Assembly (NCBI GenBank): GCA_003133245.1 | Contig: PKWM01000042.1 | Coordinates: 1-64,000 of the forward strand | DNA length: 64,000 nt | Origin: Rhodoferax sp. | GTDB taxonomy: Bacteria > Pseudomonadota > Gammaproteobacteria > Burkholderiales > Burkholderiaceae_C | Reading direction: 5' to 3' | In this document: piece by piece, positions 42,051 to 51,005 of the stretch | Numbering within the stretch: position 1 is the stretch's first letter | How the letters are laid out: each line of letters begins with the position of its first letter | Notes under the pieces: generated by a model | What the model was told of the DNA's origin: nothing | The model's database searches: none | What the model saw: the letters and a program-made list of their open reading frames with translations, nothing else | Position numbers and translations under genes: made by a program

Positions 42051-43910
42051 GTGCCCAACTTCGGCTTGGCTGAGCCGACCCGCCGACCGCGGACCAATGC
42101 GCGGTCGATGCGCTTGGTGCAGCGTTCAGGTGTTGTGCACAGCGGGCCGGGGCCGCTGGCGGCCTTATTGCGTGGTGGGGGCCTGTACCCGGTCTATCAG
42201 CCGATTGTGTCTTTGCGTGATGGTGGCATTTATTCGCATGAAGCCTTGATCCGCGGGCCACAAGGCACCGAGTTTCACACGCCCGACGTCTTGCTGGCGC
42301 TGGCCGCCCGGGAGGGCTTGAACTTTGAGTTTGAAAGCTCTTGTGCCGTTGCGGCGCTTGATCGGTGGGGCACTCTCCTTGAATCAGGGCGGCTGTTTGT
42401 GAACATCAGCGCGGAAGTGTTGGTGCAGGTTCTCAAGCAATGCGGACGCGATGCCCTGATCGAGTTGGTTGCCGGCTTGGGTGTTTTGCCGCGCCTGCTG
42501 GTGCTCGAAATCACGGAGCACGAGCGGATCATCGACATGGACTACTTTGCCGGTGTGGTGGGTGACATCCGCGCCGCTGGGGTGTCGCTCGCCCTGGATG
42601 ATTTTGGTGATGGCCGCTCCAGTCTGAGACTGTGGTCCCAGCTCAAACCGGAGATTGTGAAAATTGACAAGTACTTCACCAAGGACATCAGCGCGCACGC
42701 CGACAAGCTTAAAACGATCCAGGCCTTGCAGCAAATTGCCGCCATTTTTGACACTGCGCTGGTGGCTGAAGGAATTGAAACGGAAGACGACTTGCGGGTT
42801 CTGCGCGACCTCGGTATTGCTTATGGTCAAGGCTATTTTTTGGCGCGTCCGGCAACGTTACCGCGTGAGCAAATTGACGCGCAGGCACTTGAGGTCATGC
42901 GCGATCCACGTGTAGCCGTGTTTCCGGAATCCGCGCGGGCCTCGCAGGCGGGTTACCTCAAACGTATCGAGGTGATTGAGGCACCCGCTGTCGGATCGTC
43001 CACCAACAACGATGATCTGGCAAAATTGTTCTTGACCCGTGAAGATCTTCATGCGGTGGCGGTGGTTGACGGCACGCGGCCCGTCGGGATCATCAACCGA
43101 TCGCATTTCATGAACGCATACAGCAAGCTGTTTTATCGCGAGGTGTCAGGGCGCAAGCCCTGCGCGGTGCATGCCAATAGCGCACCGCGTTTGATCGAGC
43201 GCAACCACAACGTCGATGAGTTGATTGGCATTCTTACCTCAGACGATCAGCGTTACCTAGCCGACGGTTTTATTGTCACCGAGAACGGACGTTATGTCGG
43301 GCTGGGAACCGGCGAACAGTTGGTGCGTTGCGTTACCGAAACGCGCATTGAAGCGGCTCGTCACGCCAACCCGCTTACTTTTTTACCTGGCAATATTCCC
43401 ATCAGTCAGCACATTCAAAGGCTTTTGAGTAGTGGCGTTGACTTTGTCGCCTGCTATGCCGACTTGAACAATTTCAAACCCTTTAACGACCAATATGGCT
43501 ACTGGCGCGGCGATGAAATGATTCGCTTGGTGGCGCGGCTTGCTGTGGCGCATTGCGATGCCCGGCGCGATTTTGTCGGGCATGTCGGTGGCGACGACTT
43601 CATCATCTTGTATCAAAGTGCCGACTGGCAAACTCAATGCGAACGCTTCGTTGCTGAATTTGCCGAACGTGCGATTGGGCTGTTTGACGCCGACGCCCGT
43701 GCTGCCGGCGGCATTCAAACCGATGACCGTTACGGCGTCTCAAGGTTTTTCCCGCTCACCACGATCTCGATTGGTGCCGTGAAAATTGGGCGCGATGAAT
43801 ATGCCAGCGCTGAGCAAGTCGCCTCGGTCGCCGCCCGTGCGAAGCACGATGCCAAGACGCACGGTGTGGGTTTGCTGGTACGCGACACGATCGACTACAG
43901 CACGCGCTGA
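42051..43910 (+). CDS. EAL - CBS-like - GGDEF cyclic-di-GMP protein
   Basis: Up to 619 aa. The frame opens at GTG 42051; the first ATG is at 42108, and neither has a strong ribosome site. N-terminal EAL domain (about 45-285) with EALIRG (64-69), LEITEHE, DDFGDG (183-188), EGIET (240-244) and QGYFLARP, all residues needed for phosphodiesterase activity. A CBS-pair-like middle (about 310-425) contains VAVVDGTRPVGIINRSHF. C-terminal GGDEF domain (about 455-610) has DLNNFKPFND and HVGGDDF (511-517), a GGDDF variant of the active-site loop. It probably hydrolyses c-di-GMP under control of the CBS and GGDEF domains. MshE pilus motors are known c-di-GMP targets. Confidence 0.87.
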   Translation: MPNFGLAEPTRRPRTNARSMRLVQRSGVVHSGPGPLAALLRGGGLYPVYQPIVSLRDGGIYSHEALIRGPQGTEFHTPDVLLALAAREGLNFEFESSCAVAALDRWGTLLESGRLFVNISAEVLVQVLKQCGRDALIELVAGLGVLPRLLVLEITEHERIIDMDYFAGVVGDIRAAGVSLALDDFGDGRSSLRLWSQLKPEIVKIDKYFTKDISAHADKLKTIQALQQIAAIFDTALVAEGIETEDDLRVLRDLGIAYGQGYFLARPATLPREQIDAQALEVMRDPRVAVFPESARASQAGYLKRIEVIEAPAVGSSTNNDDLAKLFLTREDLHAVAVVDGTRPVGIINRSHFMNAYSKLFYREVSGRKPCAVHANSAPRLIERNHNVDELIGILTSDDQRYLADGFIVTENGRYVGLGTGEQLVRCVTETRIEAARHANPLTFLPGNIPISQHIQRLLSSGVDFVACYADLNNFKPFNDQYGYWRGDEMIRLVARLAVAHCDARRDFVGHVGGDDFIILYQSADWQTQCERFVAEFAERAIGLFDADARAAGGIQTDDRYGVSRFFPLTTISIGAVKIGRDEYASAEQVASVAARAKHDAKTHGVGLLVRDTIDYSTR

Positions 43911-44189
43911 GGGCTAGTCGTGGCACGACGGGCAAGCCTGAGCGGCTAACTCGGCCCAACGCCCGGGCCACGTAAGAACTCGGCCAGACCAGCATCAACG
44001 CCCAGCTCGGCGACCAGGCGGCCGCTTGCCTGACATCACGTCTGATCCCGATGCCGGTTTGCAGATTTATTGCCCGCTACTGCCATCAAGCGCCACTTCG
44101 ATGCTTGAGTTCTATTTCTTCAGCTGGGTGTGCAGGAGGTGTCATCGTGAAAGCCGTGGATGCGTCACTGCGATGCCATACCGTTCGTT

Positions 44190-45689
44190 TCAGCGCCCAT
44201 TAAAGCTCAACGACCAGGGTGTCTTTTGCCACGCCAACACCTCTTCACTCAACAGGTGGGCCGATTGGGGAAAAGCCTGGGCCCAACCGGCCCGGCAGGT
44301 GAGTGAAAAGCGCTTGACACTGGCCTGCTGGCGTATCAACGTCAGGCCCGTCAGATCAGGGTCGCACCGCGCGTGGCACAAAATAACGGCCAGACGCAGC
44401 GCCAGCAATTGCTGCACAAACAGTTCGTCTTCAAAGTCGGCGTCGAGTTTGCGCAGCTTGCCCCGATGCCCGAGCACCAGCAGACTGAGCCGGTGCAGCT
44501 CGGGCAAAGAGAAGCCCATGGCATCGGTATTGTCCAGAATGTAGGCGCCGTGCTTGTGGTAGTCGCTGTGCGAAATATGCTTGCCAAGGTCATGCAACTG
44601 AGCTGCCCAGTTGAGTTTTCGGCGCAGCGCTTGCCCCGTTGCTGTGGCTGTATCGGTTTGGATTTGATCAAACAAAAAGTTGGCCACTTTGCCAACGCGA
44701 AGGCCTTGCGCTGGATCGATACCAAATTTGGCGGCCAACCTTTGCACTGATCTGAAACGGATGTCGGTTTGGTCCTGCTGACTGCCCATCAGGTCAAATA
44801 ACAAGCCGTGGCGCAAACCGCCCACCGCCCGCTGGATGGGATCAATTTGCAACAGATCAAAAACGGCGCGCAAAATGCTCAAACCACCTCCAATGATGGC
44901 ACGCCGGTCTTCTTTCATGCCAGCCAGGTGGATTCGGTCGGCACTTTGTGCGCTGATCAGTTGCTCGGTCAGCCAGTCCAGGCCAGCCCGGCTGACCGAG
45001 CCCGCTGGCCAGCCGGCCGCAGCCAGCACATCGGCCACTGCGCTCACGGTGCCAGCCGAGCCGTAGGCCACATCCCAAGCGCTGCGTCGGTAACTGTTGA
45101 GTGCTTCGTCGAGCACTGCCTTGGCAGCAATTTCGGCGATTTCGAATGCAGGTTGGGTAAATTGGTTTTCAGGAAAATAGCGACTCGACCAGACGATGCT
45201 GCCGACGCGGTAAGACTCCATCAGCGCGGGTTTGAAACCCTGACCCAAAATGAGCTCGGTCGATCGCCCGCCAATGTCGATCACCAGCCGACGCTCATTA
45301 TTGCGGGGCAACGCCTGCGCGACACCCTGGTAAATCAGGCGCGCTTCTTCGCGCCCCGAGATGACGTCGATCGGGAAGCCCAGCAACCGGTTGGCAGGCC
45401 GTAGAAATTCGTCACGGTTACGGGCTTCGCGCAGGGTTTGAGTGGCCACGGCGCGCACTTCGGCAGCGTCGAAACTTGCCAGGCGTTCGCCGAAACGCGC
45501 TACACAATCCCAACCGCGTTGCATGGCAGCTTGCGTCAGATTGCGTTCAGCGTCGAGGCCGCCGCCTTGACGCACGGTCTCTTTCAAATACTCGGTGCGG
45601 TAATACTGGCCGTGTTCAATGCGCCCGATTTCGAGGCGAAAACTGTTCGAGCCCAAATCGACGGCGGCCAGGCGAGTTCCATCTTGCAT
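44190..45689 (-). CDS. ppx: Exopolyphosphatase / pppGpp phosphatase (Ppx/GppA)
   Basis: A 499-aa protein. LAAVDLGSNSFRLEIGRIEH, the IDIGGRSTELILG loop and YGSAGTVSAVADVL are the ASKHA nucleotide-binding motifs of the family. The C-terminal half has an HD-like region (WAAQLHDLGKHISHSDYHKH). It removes terminal phosphates from polyphosphate and/or converts pppGpp to ppGpp. It is upstream-linked to a 43-aa ORF and a Nudix gene on the same strand. The 279-base gap 43911-44189 downstream holds nothing convincing. Confidence 0.92.
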   Translation of the reverse strand: MQDGTRLAAVDLGSNSFRLEIGRIEHGQYYRTEYLKETVRQGGGLDAERNLTQAAMQRGWDCVARFGERLASFDAAEVRAVATQTLREARNRDEFLRPANRLLGFPIDVISGREEARLIYQGVAQALPRNNERRLVIDIGGRSTELILGQGFKPALMESYRVGSIVWSSRYFPENQFTQPAFEIAEIAAKAVLDEALNSYRRSAWDVAYGSAGTVSAVADVLAAAGWPAGSVSRAGLDWLTEQLISAQSADRIHLAGMKEDRRAIIGGGLSILRAVFDLLQIDPIQRAVGGLRHGLLFDLMGSQQDQTDIRFRSVQRLAAKFGIDPAQGLRVGKVANFLFDQIQTDTATATGQALRRKLNWAAQLHDLGKHISHSDYHKHGAYILDNTDAMGFSLPELHRLSLLVLGHRGKLRKLDADFEDELFVQQLLALRLAVILCHARCDPDLTGLTLIRQQASVKRFSLTCRAGWAQAFPQSAHLLSEEVLAWQKTPWSLSFNGR

Positions 45690-45726
45690 GGGTAATTTCT
45701 TTTTGTGTTGGGTTGGCCGATTTGGT

Positions 45727-45858
45727 TTAGCAAAACATCAGCGCCAGCCAGGCCGGGTCATCGAGCACGTTTTGTATCAGGTAGCCGCCGATACGGTAGA
45801 ACCAAAACTCAGTTTGATCCAATTGGCCAGGCGAGAGCTTAAACAATGTCGCCAACAT
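45727..45858 (-). CDS. 43-aa small protein between the Nudix gene and ppx
   Basis: An ATG at 45858 inside the end of the Nudix gene opens a different frame of 43 codons (MLATLFKLSPGQLDQTEFWF, ending ALMFC) and stops 37 bases before the ppx start. The overlap of about 20 bases suggests translational coupling. The composition (DQTEFWFYRIGGYLIQNVLD) is amphipathic and protein-like, quite unlike a random readthrough. I do not recognise it. Confidence 0.45.
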   Translation of the reverse strand: MLATLFKLSPGQLDQTEFWFYRIGGYLIQNVLDDPAWLALMFC

Positions 45859-46384
45859 GAACTGAAAAGTGGCCACTGCGCCGGTCGGAAAAATAGTATT
45901 TCAGTGTTTCGCGGATGGTTTTGAAAGCAATTTCGTCCCAGGGTATTTCATCCTCTCGGAACAGGCGTGCCTCGATGGTTTCAAAGCCGGGGTTGAATTT
46001 GTCGCTGAGCAGGCGCGCCCGGTAAAAAATATGAACCTGGCCGACGCGGGCGACGTTCAACAGGGAGAAAAAACCTTCCAATTCAAACTGCGCACCGGCT
46101 TCTTCCAGCGTTTCCCGCGCGGCACCCTCAGCCACCGTCTCATTCATTTCCATAAACCCGGCCGGCAGCGTCCATTTGCCAAGACGGGGTTCGATGCTGC
46201 GTTTGCACAGCAACACCTGCTCGCCCCAATAAGGCACGGTGCCGACCACGTTCAGGGGGTTTTCGTAGTGAATGGTGTGGCAGGCCGGGCAGACCGCGCG
46301 GTACTTGGTGTCGCCGTCGTCCGGGATCCGGTAGGCCACGGCCGTGCCGCAGTCCTTGCAGTGTTTGATGGGCGAGCGTTGCAT
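45839..46384 (-). CDS. Nudix hydrolase with N-terminal zinc ribbon
   Basis: A 181-aa protein from MQRSPIKHCKDCG (ATG at 46384; the longer frame opens at TTG). A four-Cys zinc ribbon (CKDC, later CPAC) precedes a Nudix domain with the box GFMEMNETVAEGAARETLEE followed by AG. Related NudC-like or ADP-ribose hydrolases cleave NADH or nucleoside diphosphate derivatives. It lies 19 bases after the ABM gene and is probably co-transcribed with the small ORF and ppx. Confidence 0.85.
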   Translation of the reverse strand: MQRSPIKHCKDCGTAVAYRIPDDGDTKYRAVCPACHTIHYENPLNVVGTVPYWGEQVLLCKRSIEPRLGKWTLPAGFMEMNETVAEGAARETLEEAGAQFELEGFFSLLNVARVGQVHIFYRARLLSDKFNPGFETIEARLFREDEIPWDEIAFKTIRETLKYYFSDRRSGHFSVHVGDIV

Positions 46385-46403
46385 GAAGGTCAAAAGCTCT
46401 TGC

Positions 46404-46706
46404 TCAGACTGATTTGGCAATCAGTTCAAAGTGCTCCACCACCGGAGCGTTGGCAAAAAACGGCCCGACGATGGCGCGCCACTGACCAAACGCGCTCGAC
46501 TGGCGAAAGCCCACGATGTGGTCTTCCAGCGCGGCCCAGTACACCTGAAGAACATAGCGCTCGGGGCTCTCAATGCCACGGTTGAGCTTGTAGCCCTGAA
46601 AGCCTTGGGTCGCACCAATGATGTCTTTCAAACCACGCGCCACGGCGGCTTCAAAAGCGGCGTTTTGCCCGGGGTGGATGCGGATGTCGGCAAGTTCGAG
46701 GATCAT
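46404..46706 (-). CDS. ABM-domain (antibiotic biosynthesis monooxygenase-like) small protein
   Basis: A 100-aa protein with the dimeric ferredoxin-like ABM fold pattern: MILELADIRIHPGQNAAFEA at the start, GFQGYKLNRGIESPERYVLQ and VYWAALEDHIVGFRQSSAFG. Members include quinol monooxygenases and heme-degrading enzymes, but many have no known substrate. It is divergent from ycaO by 90 bases and leads the Nudix-ppx strand. Confidence 0.82.
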   Translation of the reverse strand: MILELADIRIHPGQNAAFEAAVARGLKDIIGATQGFQGYKLNRGIESPERYVLQVYWAALEDHIVGFRQSSAFGQWRAIVGPFFANAPVVEHFELIAKSV

Positions 46707-46796
46707 GAAATTCTCCGGTGGGTTCTGGTGCTCGTCTGGCTGGCAAGTTTAGCGCGTGCGCCGGCCGGGCCCGGCGATCTGCGTTATGCTGCAAAG

Positions 46797-48527
46797 ATGC
46801 AAACACAAAACTTTATTCCCGGTAAAGACGCTTCACTTGAATCGACCATCAACGCCCTGCAAACACGATTGCAAACGCTAGGCTTTCACATCGAGGAGCG
46901 CAGTTGGCTCAACCCGGTGACGGGCGTCTGGTCAGTGCATATCCGCGACCGTGACTGTCCGCTGCTGTTTACCAACGGCAAGGGCGCCAGTCGGCTGGCC
47001 TGTCTGGCCAGTGCCTTAGCTGAATTTTTTGAGCGACTTTCCAACAATTATTTTTGGACTCACTACTACCTCGGACCTGAAGTGGCGGATCGCGCTTATG
47101 TGCATTACCCGCAGGAGCGCTGGTTCGAAATAGGTGAGGACGATCAATGGCCAAGCGGGCTACTCAACCCCGAATTGCAAAAGTTCTACAACCCGCAAGG
47201 CAGCATCGAGGCGAGCAGCCTGGTTGAATTCAACTCAGGCAACGTCGAGCGCGGCATTTGCGCCTTGCCTTATGTGCGTGAGCGCGATGGCGCGGTGACT
47301 TGTTTCCCGATCAACATCATTGGCAACCTGTATGTGAGCAACGGCATGTCGGCGGGCAACACCAAGCTCGAAGCGCGCACGCAGGCGCTGTCGGAAATTT
47401 TTGAGCGCCACATCAAGGCGCGCATCATCAGCGAAGGCATTTGCCTGCCCGATGTGCCCGAGGCGGTGATTGCGCGCTACCCGCGCATTGCGGCCGGTAT
47501 TGCGGCGCTGCGCTCGGCCGGTTTTGGCATCCTGGTCAAAGACGCCTCCCTGGGCGGCCAGTACCCGGTGATGAATGTGACGCTGTTGAATCCTGAAGAT
47601 CAGGGCTGTTTTGCCAGCTTTGGCGCGCACCCGCGTTTCGAGATCGCGCTGGAGCGGGCGCTTACCGAGTTGCTGCAAGGCCGCGCGCTCGACGCGTTGG
47701 GTGGTTTTCCGGTGCCGGTGTTTGATCTGGAAGAGGCTGCCAGCTCGCCCAATATCGAAATCCATTTTGTTGATTCGAGCGGTGTCATCCACTGGAAGTT
47801 TCTGGGCGACGTGCCCGACCATGCGTTTGTTGATTGGAACTTCAGCAACACCACGGCCGAGGACTACGCCTGGGCGGTAGAGCGCATGCACCGCGATGGT
47901 CGCGAGATTTACATCGCCGACTTCACCCATCTGGGTGTCTATACCTGCCGCATCCTGGTGCCGGGTATGTCCGAGATTTACCCGGTCGATGACCTTGAAT
48001 TTGAGAACAACAGCGTCGCCAACAGCATCCGTGAAGCGATCCTGAATCTGCCTGATCTGGACGACGAAGAATGCAGTGACCTGCTTGACACCCTGAACGA
48101 ATCCGGTCTGGCCGACCAGCGCCCGGTGGCCGGTGTGATTGGCCTGGCAGCGGATGCGGGTTCGTTCTGGAGCGACCTGCGCGTGGGCGAGCTCAAAACC
48201 CTGTTGGCGCTGGCCATTGGCGATGAAGCCGCCACGCTGGAGGGCTGCGACTGGGTGCGCCACTTTGAACAGCTCAACCCGCAGCGGCGCAGCGTCTATG
48301 CCTGCATCGAGTGCCTGATCAACCTGGCCGACATGGGCGACACCGGGCCGTACCTGGACTCCTTGCGCTTGCTCTACGGGGCCGGTGCGGTGGCGCAGGC
48401 GCATGCGCTCATCATGCAAACCGATCGCTTCATGGGCATCGCGGCACCGGGCCTGGCGCTCGAAGGCTGCGAGATGCACCACCAGTTGCTTGTGGCCTAT
48501 GACAAGGTTCATGCCCGCGTCGCCTGA
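46797..48527 (+). CDS. ycaO: YcaO-domain protein (stand-alone, E. coli YcaO-like)
   Basis: A 576-aa protein from the ATG at 46797; the open frame continues upstream to 46431 but that part is antisense to the ABM gene. It matches the full-length E. coli YcaO type: an N-terminal part with SRLACLASALAEFFERLSNN, the ATP-binding core with TKLEARTQALSEIFERHIKA and RFEIALERALTELLQGRALD, and a C-terminal helical domain (LIMQTDRFMGIAAPGLALEG). YcaO proteins activate amide bonds with ATP; E. coli YcaO is linked to RimO methylthiolation of ribosomal protein S12. No RiPP precursor is seen nearby. It overlaps yfiH by 17 bases. Confidence 0.88.
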   Translation: MQTQNFIPGKDASLESTINALQTRLQTLGFHIEERSWLNPVTGVWSVHIRDRDCPLLFTNGKGASRLACLASALAEFFERLSNNYFWTHYYLGPEVADRAYVHYPQERWFEIGEDDQWPSGLLNPELQKFYNPQGSIEASSLVEFNSGNVERGICALPYVRERDGAVTCFPINIIGNLYVSNGMSAGNTKLEARTQALSEIFERHIKARIISEGICLPDVPEAVIARYPRIAAGIAALRSAGFGILVKDASLGGQYPVMNVTLLNPEDQGCFASFGAHPRFEIALERALTELLQGRALDALGGFPVPVFDLEEAASSPNIEIHFVDSSGVIHWKFLGDVPDHAFVDWNFSNTTAEDYAWAVERMHRDGREIYIADFTHLGVYTCRILVPGMSEIYPVDDLEFENNSVANSIREAILNLPDLDDEECSDLLDTLNESGLADQRPVAGVIGLAADAGSFWSDLRVGELKTLLALAIGDEAATLEGCDWVRHFEQLNPQRRSVYACIECLINLADMGDTGPYLDSLRLLYGAGAVAQAHALIMQTDRFMGIAAPGLALEGCEMHHQLLVAYDKVHARVA

Positions 48528-49299
48528 GCAGCAATGGCTGGTGCCAGCGTGGCCCGCGCCAGCGTGGGTGCAGGCGCTGTGTAGCACACGATCAGGGGGC
48601 GTCTCGCTGGCACCCTTTGATTCCTTGAACCTGGGCGACCATGTGGGTGATGCCGCAATGGCGGTGGCAACGAACCGTTCGATGTTGCATCAGACGATGG
48701 CGGCGCGACCGGTTTTTTTGTCGCAAGTGCATGGCACGCACGTTGAATCGATTTCTTCCAGCACGTTGGACGGCACGCAGGCGGATGGATGTGTCACCTT
48801 TGAAGCCGACGTGGCCTGCACCATCATGGTGGCGGACTGCTTGCCGGTACTCTTGACCAACGCACAGGGCAGCCGAGTGGCGGCGGCTCATGCGGGCTGG
48901 CGTGGCTTGGCAGGGCAGGGCGGTCAGGGGATTCTTGAGACTACGCTGGCGGCTTTTGCTGGCAGTGAAGTACTGGCCTGGTTGGGCCCCTGCATTGGGC
49001 CGACTGCGTTTGAAGTGGGCTCCGAGGTGCGCGACGTTTTTGTGTCCCATGACCCGGCGGCGCAAGCTCTGTTTACCATCAAACCGGAAGGCAAATGGCT
49101 GGCTGATTTGCAAGGACTGGCCCGTCTGCGTCTGGCCGCGCTGGGCGTGACGCAAATCTATGGCAATGATGGCAGCCGAGCCTGGTGTACCTTCAGCAAC
49201 CCGGCGCGCTATTTCTCGCATCGGCGCGATCATGTCAGTGGCCGCATGGCGGCCTGCATCTGGTTGGATAATGGGCGCATGCAAGGGCCCCAGTCATAA
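48511..49299 (+). CDS. yfiH: YfiH/LACC1-family purine nucleoside phosphorylase-like protein
   Basis: A 262-aa protein from the ATG at 48511, inside the end of ycaO. Motifs of the family: STRSGGVSLAPFDSLNLGDH, FLSQVHGTHV, VADCLPVLLTN, AAAHAGWRGLAGQGGQGILE and LGPCIGPTAFEVG. The His and Cys residues form the zinc site. Relatives have adenosine deaminase and purine nucleoside phosphorylase activity; YfiH is also linked to peptidoglycan fidelity in E. coli. phaC follows after 19 bases. Confidence 0.88.
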   Translation: MPASPEQQWLVPAWPAPAWVQALCSTRSGGVSLAPFDSLNLGDHVGDAAMAVATNRSMLHQTMAARPVFLSQVHGTHVESISSSTLDGTQADGCVTFEADVACTIMVADCLPVLLTNAQGSRVAAAHAGWRGLAGQGGQGILETTLAAFAGSEVLAWLGPCIGPTAFEVGSEVRDVFVSHDPAAQALFTIKPEGKWLADLQGLARLRLAALGVTQIYGNDGSRAWCTFSNPARYFSHRRDHVSGRMAACIWLDNGRMQGPQS

Positions 49300-49318
49300 A
49301 ACACTCCGAGGACATCGT

Positions 49319-50974
49319 ATGAACCCTGATTTTGCGAAATTCTGGACGCCATCTGCGACGGCTGTCGATCAGCCGCCGACGATCAGTTTTGCGCCAGAGA
49401 AGTTGCAACAATTGCAGCAGCAGTATTTCAAGGATGCGGCCGGACTTTGGGAACAAGGCGTGCACGGTGCCGTGTCGGCCAGGGACAAGCGCTTTGCCGG
49501 ACCGGCCTGGGAAGCCAATCCGCTGGCGGCCTTTGCGGCGGCAGCCTATCTGCTCAACACGCGCACCCTGATGGGCCTGGCCGATGCGGCTCAGACCGAT
49601 GCCAAAACGCGCGCTCGCATTCATTTTGCCGTTGAGCAGTTCACCGCTGCTGCTGCACCGAGTAATTTTCTGGCATTCAATGCCGAGGCGCAAAAAAAGG
49701 CGATCGAGACCCAGGGCGAGAGCCTTGCAAAGGGCGTTGCCAACCTGCTGCACGATCTGCACCAGGGCCATGTGTCGATGACCGACGAGAGTGTTTTTGA
49801 AGTCGGTAAAAACGTCGCCACCACCGAGGGTGCGGTGGTGTTCGAGAACGAACTGTTCCAGTTGATCGAATACAAGCCCTTGACCGCCAAGGTTTATGAG
49901 AGGCCGTTGCTGCTTGTTCCACCCAACATCAACAAGTTTTACATTCTGGATTTGCAACCGGAAAACTCCCTGATCCGCTACGCCGTGGCGCAGGGGCATC
50001 GCACGTTTGTGGTGAGCTGGCGCAACCCGGATGAATCGCTCGCCCACAAGCGCTGGGACGACTACATTGAAGACGCCGTCATCAAGGCGATCACGGTGAC
50101 GCAAGACATCAGCGCTGCCAAAAGCATCAATGCGCTGGGCTTTTGTGTCGGCGGCACGATGCTGAGCACGGCGCTGGCGGTGCTGGCAGCACGGGGCCAA
50201 GCCGCAAAGGGGGTTTCCAAAACGTTGCCGGTGGCCAGCGTCACTTTTCTGACCTCTTTTATTGATTTCAGCGACACCGGTGTGATCGACGTCTTCATCG
50301 ATGAAGCGTTTGTGAAATACCGTGAACAGGAGATGGGAGAAGGCGGCCTGATGAAGGGCAAAGACCTCTCCAGCACCTTCAGCTTTTTGCGCCCCAATGA
50401 TCTGGTCTGGAACTACGTGGTGGGCAACTACCTCAAGGGCGAAACGCCGCCGCCGTTTGACCTGCTCTACTGGAATAGCGACTCCACCAACTTGCCGGGA
50501 CCTTATTACGCCTGGTATCTGCGCAACACCTACCTGGAAAACAATCTGGTCAAGCCCGGAGTGGCGCTGGTTTGCGGTGAAAAAATCGACCTGGGCAAAG
50601 TCGATTTGTCGGTCTATATTTACGGCTCGCGCGAGGATCACATTGTTCCCATTGGCGGTGCCTACGCTTCGACCCAGGTATTGCCGGGTAAAAAACGTTT
50701 TGTGATGGGCGCTTCGGGCCACATCGCCGGCGTGATCAACCCGCCGGCCCAGCACAAACGCAGCCACTGGATTCGCGCTGATGGCAAGCTGCCAAAGACG
50801 CACGCCCAGTGGCTTGCTGGTGCCACCGAGCACCCAGGCAGTTGGTGGACGGATTGGTCTGACTGGCTCAAGAGTCATGCCGGCAAACAGATCGCCGCGC
50901 TTAAGACCTATGGCCGGGGCAAATATAAAGCCATCGAAGCCGCGCCGGGGCGCTATGTGAAGGTCAAGGCGTAA
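49319..50974 (+). CDS. phaC: Class I poly(3-hydroxyalkanoate) synthase
   Basis: A 551-aa synthase from the ATG at 49319. The lipase-like box GFCVGG (274-279) carries the catalytic Cys276, and the Asp (GSREDHIVP) and His (GASGHIAGV) of the triad are present. A PhaC N-terminal domain (about 80-250) is intact. It polymerises 3-hydroxyacyl-CoA on the granule surface. phaA, phaB, phaR and a phasin are not adjacent; they must lie elsewhere if present. Confidence 0.93.
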   Translation: MNPDFAKFWTPSATAVDQPPTISFAPEKLQQLQQQYFKDAAGLWEQGVHGAVSARDKRFAGPAWEANPLAAFAAAAYLLNTRTLMGLADAAQTDAKTRARIHFAVEQFTAAAAPSNFLAFNAEAQKKAIETQGESLAKGVANLLHDLHQGHVSMTDESVFEVGKNVATTEGAVVFENELFQLIEYKPLTAKVYERPLLLVPPNINKFYILDLQPENSLIRYAVAQGHRTFVVSWRNPDESLAHKRWDDYIEDAVIKAITVTQDISAAKSINALGFCVGGTMLSTALAVLAARGQAAKGVSKTLPVASVTFLTSFIDFSDTGVIDVFIDEAFVKYREQEMGEGGLMKGKDLSSTFSFLRPNDLVWNYVVGNYLKGETPPPFDLLYWNSDSTNLPGPYYAWYLRNTYLENNLVKPGVALVCGEKIDLGKVDLSVYIYGSREDHIVPIGGAYASTQVLPGKKRFVMGASGHIAGVINPPAQHKRSHWIRADGKLPKTHAQWLAGATEHPGSWWTDWSDWLKSHAGKQIAALKTYGRGKYKAIEAAPGRYVKVKA

Positions 50975-51005
50975 GGACGATATAGCGCCGTCGGGAGAAA
51001 CAACG

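Noticed and set aside
43911-44189. Possible gene remnant between the EAL/GGDEF gene and ppx
   Set aside because: Short open stretches occur in several frames on both strands but none has a start, a ribosome site or a recognisable family pattern.
47235-48587. Minus-strand open frame of 450 codons opposite ycaO and yfiH
   Set aside because: Both plus-strand genes are well supported; this is a shadow.
49235-50878. Minus-strand open frame of 547 codons opposite phaC
   Set aside because: phaC is complete on the plus strand; the antisense product has no recognisable motif.
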